64,000 nt of DNA from Caballeronia sordidicola. Lineage in GTDB: Bacteria; Pseudomonadota; Gammaproteobacteria; Burkholderiales; Burkholderiaceae. The notes below the pieces were generated by a model. It was not told the origin of the DNA. It did not search any database and saw only the letters and a list, made by a program, of their open reading frames with translations. Where the stretch lies: NCBI RefSeq assembly GCF_001544455.2, contig NZ_FCOC02000005.1:239596-303595 (forward strand), written 5' to 3'. Every line of letters starts with the position of its first letter. Within the stretch, counting starts at the first letter, position 1. The position numbers and the translations under genes were made by a program. Below, piece by piece: positions 58,238-64,000 of the stretch.

Positions 58238-58488
58238 TGAAACTCCTGTTGACGTGTTCTACGTCCGGGCGCCGACGCTTGCTTGCTCTAGGACAATAAG
58301 ACCATGCAACGCCGCGTCAATCAACCTTCTGCACACGTCATAGCCCATTCGGCCGGCTTTTCGACCCTGCGCAATCCTTGTAGTCTTTACCCCACGGACA
58401 ATCCCCATCGCCGCGTGTATTGTGAAAACCAATTAAGCTTTGAGACCCGATTCGCACCACAAGAAACCCTAAACTGGAGATACCGCAT

Positions 58489-59460
58489 ATGAACTATCGT
58501 CGGCTGGGACGTTCTGGCTTGCAGGTCAGTGAATTGTCGATTGGCTCGTGGGTGACTTACGGCACTCAGGTCGATCACCGGGTCGCACGCGAGTCGCTTG
58601 CGGCGGCGCGGGATCACGGAGTCAATTTCTTCGATAACGCTGAGGTCTATTCCAAAGGCGGGTCCGAGGAAATCATGGGCCGCGCGCTGAAGGAACTTGC
58701 CTGGCCACGCGTGAGCTATGTGGTGTCCACGAAATTTTTCTTCGGGCTCAACGACGGTGCGAACCAGCATCAGACGCTCAATCGCAAATACCTGCATAAC
58801 GCTATCGACGGATCGCTTGCACGGCTGCAACTCGATTACGTCGATCTCGTGTTCTGCCATCGTCCAGATCCGCATACGCCCATAGAGGAAACCGTCTGGG
58901 CGATGAGTGACATCATCGCGCGCGGCAAGGCCTTGTACTGGGGCACGTCCGAATGGAGCGCCGACGAGATTCGCAGCGCCCATGACATTGCCGAGCGGCA
59001 TCATCTGCACAAACCCGTGATGGAACAGCCTGAGTACAACCTGCTGCATCGCACGCGTGTCGAGCGGGAATACAAGCGGCTCTACGAGGACATTGGACTC
59101 GGCCTGACTACGTGGAGCCCGCTCGCTTCCGGCTTGCTGACCGGCAAGTATAGAGACGGAGTTCCCTCCAATAGCCGCGCGCAATTGCAGGGTTACGAAT
59201 GGTTATCGAAAAAACTCACGGACAAAGGAGCGAACAACATTGTCGGGAGACTCGCCGAAGTTTCTGATCAGCTCGGTTGTTCGCTCGCGCAACTGTCCCT
59301 TGCATGGATCCTGCTGAATCCGCATGTCAGCACGGTCATTACCGGCGCGTCACGCGTCGAACAGATTCACGAAAACATGAAAGCGATCGATGTCGTAAAA
59401 AAGATCACGCCCGAGATCAAGGCGCGGATGGAGGAGATCGTTGGCGACGCGTTCGTGTGA
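58489..59460 (+). CDS. Aldo/keto reductase (Kv-beta-like)
   Basis: The 323-residue protein has the AKR tetrad: D and Y in [16 protein letters not shown] in VVSTKFFFG and H in VFCHRPDP. It is closest to potassium-channel beta-subunit-like AKRs. It reduces carbonyls with NADPH; the substrate is unknown. Confidence 0.9.
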   Translation: MNYRRLGRSGLQVSELSIGSWVTYGTQVDHRVARESLAAARDHGVNFFDNAEVYSKGGSEEIMGRALKELAWPRVSYVVSTKFFFGLNDGANQHQTLNRKYLHNAIDGSLARLQLDYVDLVFCHRPDPHTPIEETVWAMSDIIARGKALYWGTSEWSADEIRSAHDIAERHHLHKPVMEQPEYNLLHRTRVEREYKRLYEDIGLGLTTWSPLASGLLTGKYRDGVPSNSRAQLQGYEWLSKKLTDKGANNIVGRLAEVSDQLGCSLAQLSLAWILLNPHVSTVITGASRVEQIHENMKAIDVVKKITPEIKARMEEIVGDAFV

Positions 59461-59610
59461 GCGCGGCGGGAAGCGGCATGCGGGTCGGCTACAATAGCGA
59501 CCCCGCCGGCGTGTAAACGTAATGCACCTGACGTAATGCATCTCGACCGGTATTTATCCGGCTGGCTCGGCCCGCTCCTTCTCGTTTTTCGTCTCCGCTC
59601 ATTCATCGCC

Positions 59611-60456
59611 ATGCTTAGTTATCGACACGCCTTTCATGCAGGCAACCACGCAGACGTGCTGAAACACGCGATCGTCGTGCAGTTGCTGCAATACCTTGGC
59701 CAGAAGGACAAGGCGTTCTGGTATATCGATACACATGCCGGGGCCGGCGTGTATTCGCTCGCTGATGGTTACGCGACAAAAACGGGTGAGTTCGAAACGG
59801 GCATAGCCAAGCTTTGGGGCAAGCGAGATCTTCCCGGACTGCTCAAGGATTACGTCAAGGAAGTCAAAGCCCTCAACGCGGACGGGACGCTGCAGTTCTA
59901 TCCCGGTTCGCCCTACCTTGCATGGCGAACCATGCGCGAACAAGACCGGATGCGCCTGTTCGAGCTGCATTCCACCGAAATCGATGTGTTGCGCCACAAT
60001 TTCCGCGATGCCGGCCGCCGCGCGATGCTTTTCGAAGGCGACGGCTTCGAAGGCATTCTCAAGCTTCTTCCGCCGCCGCCGCGCCGTGCTTTGGTGCTAA
60101 TTGATCCGTCGTACGAGGACAAACGCGATTACGCGCGTACGCTGAATTGCCTTGAGGAAAGCCTCAAACGGTTTGCAAACGGGACTTATGCAGTATGGTA
60201 TCCGCAAGTGACGCGGCTGGAGTCGCAGCGTTTCGCCGATCAGTTGAAGCGCGTCCAGCCGAAGAACTGGCTGCATGCTTCATTGACCGTAAGCAAGCCG
60301 CCGGTCGATGGTTTTGGCTTGTTTGGCAGCGGTATGTTTATCGTGAATCCGCCGTACACCTTGGCCGGCGAGCTGAAACAGGCGCTCCCCTATCTGGTCG
60401 ATACGCTCGGCCAAGACAGTAAGGCGTCGTTCAAGCTCGAGCACAAGGGCGATTGA
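59611..60456 (+). CDS. rlmJ: 23S rRNA (adenine-2030-N6)-methyltransferase
   Basis: The 281-residue protein has the RlmJ start (LSYRHAFHAGNHADVLKHAI), SAM motif DTHAGAGVY and the catalytic DPSYE in LIDPSYEDKRDYA. It methylates A2030 of 23S rRNA. The ATG at 59611 is chosen because it gives the conserved N-terminus. Confidence 0.94.
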   Translation: MLSYRHAFHAGNHADVLKHAIVVQLLQYLGQKDKAFWYIDTHAGAGVYSLADGYATKTGEFETGIAKLWGKRDLPGLLKDYVKEVKALNADGTLQFYPGSPYLAWRTMREQDRMRLFELHSTEIDVLRHNFRDAGRRAMLFEGDGFEGILKLLPPPPRRALVLIDPSYEDKRDYARTLNCLEESLKRFANGTYAVWYPQVTRLESQRFADQLKRVQPKNWLHASLTVSKPPVDGFGLFGSGMFIVNPPYTLAGELKQALPYLVDTLGQDSKASFKLEHKGD

Positions 60457-60471
60457 GAAACGCTGCATTCG

Positions 60472-61176
60472 CTATTCCACCGAAGTGACGGAGCCTGTCG
60501 CCGTGTGCGGATCAGATGAACGCGATACGGCCTTTGGTCCGAATCCCGCATTTTTTGAGGCAGTCGCGGGATCGGTTGCGGCGGACGTTGGCGCTGCGGG
60601 TATAGGCTGCGCTCGCGGTTGAGCCCGAGGTTGTTCGGACGACTGCGATTGAGTGCGGGATTGCGATTCGACCTGCGGCGGCGGTTGCAACCGCGTTTGA
60701 GATTGCGCTCGGGTGGTCGGTTGCTGAGACTGCGGTTCCGGTTGTGCCTGAGATCGAGTAGCCGCCGGCACGCCGTATAACCCGCCGGAATGTGACCCGG
60801 AAGAGCGCAGCCCACGACCGCGCCCCGACCCCGCAGAACCTGACTGAGGTTGGATTGCAGGCGAGATGCCATAGCCTTGAGCACCGGCGTACCCGCCTGG
60901 TTGCACTTCAATGTACGGAGAAATTACAACCGGCTGCTGCCCCTGCTGCGGTACTTCCGGCAGCGAACCGAGCGGGCGCGCCGGAACCATGCCCGATTCG
61001 TTCAGTGGCCCCGTCTGCAGGACCGTACCACCAGCGCCACTATGGATCCCTGTTTGTGTGTCCAAGATGAGCGGCCGACCTCCTGGCTGTGCAAAGACGT
61101 CCGCTGGCATTGTGCTGAAAACCAGCATCGCGCCGGCCAGGGCTGCGCATCTGATCCACGTCTGTTTTGAACTCAT
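60472..61176 (-). CDS. Exported Gln/Ser/Arg-rich low-complexity protein
   Basis: The 234-residue protein has a signal peptide (to about VFAQ) and then Pro/Gly-rich sequence. From about 145 to 200 it contains alternating SQ/Q-R-P repeats (SQTRLQPPPQVESQSRTQSQ). I recognise no domain; it is probably an intrinsically disordered cell-envelope protein. The ATG at 61176 is favoured; a TTG at 61215 is the only alternative. Confidence 0.65.
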   Translation of the reverse strand: MSSKQTWIRCAALAGAMLVFSTMPADVFAQPGGRPLILDTQTGIHSGAGGTVLQTGPLNESGMVPARPLGSLPEVPQQGQQPVVISPYIEVQPGGYAGAQGYGISPAIQPQSGSAGSGRGRGLRSSGSHSGGLYGVPAATRSQAQPEPQSQQPTTRAQSQTRLQPPPQVESQSRTQSQSSEQPRAQPRAQPIPAAPTSAATDPATASKNAGFGPKAVSRSSDPHTATGSVTSVE

Positions 61177-61307
61177 GGCGCCCCGCGTCAAATTATGATT
61201 GTTGATACGCCTCAAAGAACTCGTTCATATCATATGAAAGCGCTTTACCTTACCGCGATGGTAAGCCTTAGGCTAGCCTTCCCGGCTCGATAACTTACGG
61301 AGATTTA

Positions 61308-61718
61308 ATGACATTCCAGAAACCGATCATTACTGGTATTGCTGCGGTTGCGGCGTGCATCGCTGTGTCGATGCCGACAGCTTTTGCGCAGGCTCCGGCA
61401 TCCGCTGGATCAATGGCTGGCATGGACATGTCGGCAACGAAGAACGCCCCGGGGAACGAGGCAACGAAAGCATTTCAGGCAGCCGACCAGTCAATGATGT
61501 CGGGTATGTCAGGCATCGAGTACACCGGAAATGCGGACCACGATTTCGTCGCCCACATGATTCCCCATCATCAGGGAGCGGTTGCTATGGCCAAAGTCGA
61601 ATTGAGGTATGGGAAAGACGCGAAGTTGCGCGCACTGGCGAAGGAAATTATCGCGTCGCAGGACAAGGAAATCACGTTCATGAAGCAGTGGCTCGCGGCT
61701 CATCCACAGAGCAAGTGA
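61308..61718 (+). CDS. DUF305 (CopM-like) periplasmic protein
   Basis: The 136-residue protein has a signal peptide (to AFAQ) and the DUF305 signature HDFVAHMIPHHQGAVAMAK, with a Met-rich stretch (MAGMDMS, MMSGMSG). Such proteins bind copper in the periplasm. The CueR-CopZ unit lies about 500 bases away. Confidence 0.87.
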   Translation: MTFQKPIITGIAAVAACIAVSMPTAFAQAPASAGSMAGMDMSATKNAPGNEATKAFQAADQSMMSGMSGIEYTGNADHDFVAHMIPHHQGAVAMAKVELRYGKDAKLRALAKEIIASQDKEITFMKQWLAAHPQSK

Positions 61719-61740
61719 CTGCCGCCACCGAGAAATGACA

Positions 61741-61763
61741 AAGCCCCGCATGCGGGGCCTTTT
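61741..61763 (+). terminator. Terminator of DUF305 gene
   Basis: GCCCCGC and GCGGGGC form the stem, followed by CTTTT. Confidence 0.7.
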
Positions 61764-61791
61764 CAGTCTTCAACCGGATACCGGTCGGAAT

Positions 61792-61938
61792 TTACAGCGA
61801 ATAACCTTCGGTTTCCAGCGAACGGATGCGCTTTTCAAGCTGGACGATATCTGACGACTGAGCCAGATATTCCTCGCGACGATTACGTTCGGCGGTTTCA
61901 AACCAGATGCTGACTTTTTCGAGCAGGAATGCAAACAT
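61792..61938 (-). CDS. DUF3563 family protein, 48 aa
   Basis: The 48-residue protein (FAFLLEKVSIWFETAERNRR and RIRSLETEGYSL) matches the small DUF3563 family of Burkholderiales. GAGAAAAATC lies before the ATG at 61938. The function is unknown. Two helices are likely. Confidence 0.75.
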   Translation of the reverse strand: MFAFLLEKVSIWFETAERNRREEYLAQSSDIVQLEKRIRSLETEGYSL

Positions 61939-62209
61939 GATTTTTCTCCAAGGATTTCAATGAATCCCCGGCGGTTCGGGTCAGGGATATCCCTCAAAAG
62001 GGTTAACCCGAATTATAGATGAACCGGCATCCGAGTGTTAGTGAAATGCCTGCATTGGGTGCATTCTTTTTTGGAATGGTGCATGCACCGATACCGATCA
62101 ACCAACTGATTCTTATAAGTTTTTCGCTGTAGCCCGAAACTTCCAGCTAAATTTGCACCAATATAGTTCTTTGCAAAAGGAAGAATTGTAAATTTTGCAC
62201 CAACTCGAA

Positions 62210-62596
62210 TCAACCTGCGAGCCGTTCCAGGATAGGGCAATCTGGTCGTTCATCGCCATGGCAATTGACAGCGAGATGAGCCAACGTATCGCGCATGACG
62301 GTGAGCTCTGCAATTCGTCTATCCAGTTCCGCGACGTGTTCGAGCGCGATTGCTTTCACCTCTGCGCTAGCTCGTTTTCGGTCTTGCCACAAAGCCAGGA
62401 GCTTTCGAATATCTTCAACAAGAAAGCCGAGTCGGCGTGCCTGCCGCACAAATTTGAGCGCGTGGATTTCATGCGTTCCGTACACGCGATACCCGGACGT
62501 TGCTCGCCCCACAGGCGGCAAGAGCCCGACGCTTTCGTAGTATCGAATCATTTTGGCGGTTACGCCCGACGCGCGCGCGGCTTCACCTATGTTCAT
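62210..62596 (-). CDS. cueR: Copper-responsive MerR regulator CueR
   Basis: The 128-residue protein has a MerR helix-turn-helix (MNIGEAARASGVTAKMIRYY), a dimerisation helix, and the C-terminal metal loop CHGDERPDC with the two cysteines that bind Cu(I). It is divergent from copZ with the operator between them. The upstream open frame is not part of the protein. Confidence 0.88.
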   Translation of the reverse strand: MNIGEAARASGVTAKMIRYYESVGLLPPVGRATSGYRVYGTHEIHALKFVRQARRLGFLVEDIRKLLALWQDRKRASAEVKAIALEHVAELDRRIAELTVMRDTLAHLAVNCHGDERPDCPILERLAG

Positions 62597-62629
62597 AGTC
62601 AAGCTCCAAAATTTTATTTCAACTGTACA

Positions 62630-62650
62630 CCTTCCAACGATAGGAAGGTA
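62630..62650. promoter_or_regulatory. CueR operator
   Basis: ACCTTCC-N7-GGAAGGT is a perfect inverted repeat and matches the known CueR site. It lies between divergent cueR and copZ, 27 bases before the copZ start. Confidence 0.85.
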
Positions 62651-62677
62651 TAGCATGTCTCGTTTCATAAACTCAAC

Positions 62678-62896
62678 ATGGGAATAGACGTGACTGAATT
62701 TCAAGTAGAAGGCATGAGCTGCCAGCATTGCGTCGCGGCAGTAACGCGCTCGATTCATGAAATCGATGCCGATGCAAAAGTGCAGGTCGATCTTGAACAC
62801 GGGAAAGTGATCGTTGCGTCGACCGAGACTATCGACGCGCTCAGAGAAGCCATTGATGAAGCCGGTTACACAGTTCTCTCGGCAAAAACCGAATGA
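62678..62896 (+). CDS. copZ: Copper chaperone CopZ
   Basis: The 72-residue protein is a single heavy-metal-associated domain with GMSCQHC (M-x-C-x2-C). It ferries Cu(I). Its stop overlaps the start of the next gene (ATGA). No copA ATPase is adjacent. Confidence 0.9.
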   Translation: MGIDVTEFQVEGMSCQHCVAAVTRSIHEIDADAKVQVDLEHGKVIVASTETIDALREAIDEAGYTVLSAKTE

Positions 62897-63825
62897 TCAG
62901 CGAAAGCGCTGACTTCAAAGTCGCCGTGATTGGCGCTTCCGGGCTACTTGGGCGCGCGATTTCGGACGAGCTTGCCCGGCAGACGCGATGGCAAGTGGTT
63001 AAAACGGCATTTCGTCGCGGCAACGCGACGACCGTCATTCTCGATATCCGCGACGAAGCCGCTGTGCGGCGGTTTATCGCTGAGCAGAATCCTAGTGCCA
63101 TTGTGATAACCGCGGCCGAGCGGCGACCGGATATTTGCGAAAGCGACCTCTCGCTTGCAAAGGCTTTAAATGTGGATGCGTTGCGTTTCATTGGAACGGT
63201 CGCTCGGGAAATCGGAGCGTGGACACTTTCGATTTCCACCGACTATGTCTTCGATGGCACTCAACCGCCCTACCATCCCGACGATGTACCGAACCCACTC
63301 AACGCGTACGGTCTTAGCAAGCTCGAGGGAGAGCTTGTGTTGATGCGAACAAGCGCGCGATCTTGCGTTGTACGTCTCCCGCTGCTCTACGGACCAGTCG
63401 TCGACTGGAGCGAATCCGCAGTAACCAGTTTGGTGCCAGCTATCATGAAATCAACGGGCGAAGACGCGCCAGCGACTATGGATGCCTGGGCGACACGTTA
63501 TCCGACCTTCACGCCGGACGTCGCAGTTGTGGTTCGGCAGTTATTGGAACGCTGCGAATCCGGTACGCCTGTCAATGGCGTGATGCATTGGTCTGGCGAT
63601 GAGCCGATGACAAAGTATGACATCGCTGTTTGTATCGCCCGGAAGTTAGGCGTTGAAGCCAAGCTTCATCCTCAATATGCACCGGTCGATGCTACGCCTC
63701 GCCCGAAGGACTGCCACTTGGCCTCGGATGTATTGGAATCGATGAATATGGGTCGCAGAACGCCATTCGAAACCGGGATTCGCACGGTGATGCAAAACTG
63801 GCCGGAACCTACAATCGTACGGTAG
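62893..63825 (+). CDS. RmlD-like NAD-dependent epimerase/reductase
   Basis: The 310-residue extended SDR has the GASGLLGRAI nucleotide motif, SISTDYVFDG and YGLSKLEGE (YxxxK). It matches the RmlD/MAT2B group (dTDP-4-dehydrorhamnose reductase-like). No rml or sugar genes are nearby, so a role in cell-surface sugars is not supported. It is coupled to copZ by a 4-base overlap. Confidence 0.82.
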   Translation: MISESADFKVAVIGASGLLGRAISDELARQTRWQVVKTAFRRGNATTVILDIRDEAAVRRFIAEQNPSAIVITAAERRPDICESDLSLAKALNVDALRFIGTVAREIGAWTLSISTDYVFDGTQPPYHPDDVPNPLNAYGLSKLEGELVLMRTSARSCVVRLPLLYGPVVDWSESAVTSLVPAIMKSTGEDAPATMDAWATRYPTFTPDVAVVVRQLLERCESGTPVNGVMHWSGDEPMTKYDIAVCIARKLGVEAKLHPQYAPVDATPRPKDCHLASDVLESMNMGRRTPFETGIRTVMQNWPEPTIVR

Positions 63826-63924
63826 CTGCGTGATTTATCGAGTTTTGCGCTGATGCACGCTTTCAACCCGGAGATCTGGAAGCTCGCACAGTTGCGCGAC
63901 ATCTGCGCATTAAATCGGAACCGT

Positions 63925-63966
63925 AAACGCAAAAACCCCACCGAGTTGGGTGGGGTTTTTGCGTTT
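63925..63966. terminator. 18-bp perfect bidirectional terminator
   Basis: Arms 63925-63942 and 63949-63966 pair perfectly and contain A and T tracts on both sides. It ends the rightward RmlD-like transcript and could end a leftward gene entering from the right edge. Confidence 0.85.
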
Positions 63967-64000
63967 ATGCTGAGTGTATTTCAGCGAATGGGGAGCCTGA

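Overview
The window looks like a chromosomal segment of a Burkholderiaceae beta-proteobacterium (Caballeronia/Paraburkholderia/Burkholderia type). The reasons are high GC with matching codon use, small genes typical of that family (DUF3563, HemP, an S21 paralogue), an FtrABCD iron system, and napEDABC joined directly to ccmABCDEFGHI. I made no database search; all family calls rest on motifs read in the translations. There are no rRNA genes, CRISPR arrays or complete IS elements. Two tRNAs are present: initiator Met and Ser-GGA.

Layout. 1-2.6 kb: arginine catabolism and transport (astC start, an ArgR-type AraC regulator, an AotP/HisP-type ATPase). 2.7-9.7 kb: housekeeping genes (EAL phosphodiesterase, GNAT, YigZ-ferredoxin pair, rpsU, tRNA-fMet, POT peptide permease, a frameshifted SDR gene, an RNase H-like protein). 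9.8-21 kb: one long leftward operon, napE-D-A-B-C then ccmA-B-C-D-E-F-G-H-I, mostly with 4-base overlaps. It couples periplasmic nitrate reductase to the machinery that attaches haem to its cytochrome subunits. 21.3-24.4 kb: glutathione S-transferase and malate synthase G.

24.6-33.2 kb: an 8.6 kb integrated element in tRNA-Ser(GGA), bounded by a perfect 21-bp repeat. It carries a P4-type integrase, an AlpA-like regulator, a VirE-type helicase next to GGTTAC iterons and AT-rich DNA, a small DNA-binding protein, a probable HK97-fold capsid protein with no other visible virion genes, a zinc-ribbon protein coupled to it, and a separately promoted cargo-like gene. A 23-bp sequence recurs about 70 bases upstream of both alpA and the capsid gene. 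This looks like a phage satellite and is the strongest candidate for a little-described system.

33.3-42.2 kb: carbon and core metabolism (SSS symporter with its DUF4212 subunit, Acs, fumarase, bacterioferritin, MurI). 42.4-52.9 kb: an iron-rich district (Bfd with a Fur-like box, TonB-ExbB-ExbD, HemP, a GlcG/HbpS-like protein, FtrABCD), with a LysR/pirin divergent pair and OsmC between. 53-64 kb: UvrB, TyrB, patatin, aldo/keto reductase, RlmJ, a Q/S-rich exported protein, DUF305, DUF3563, then a CueR-operator-CopZ copper unit whose copZ overlaps an RmlD-like reductase.
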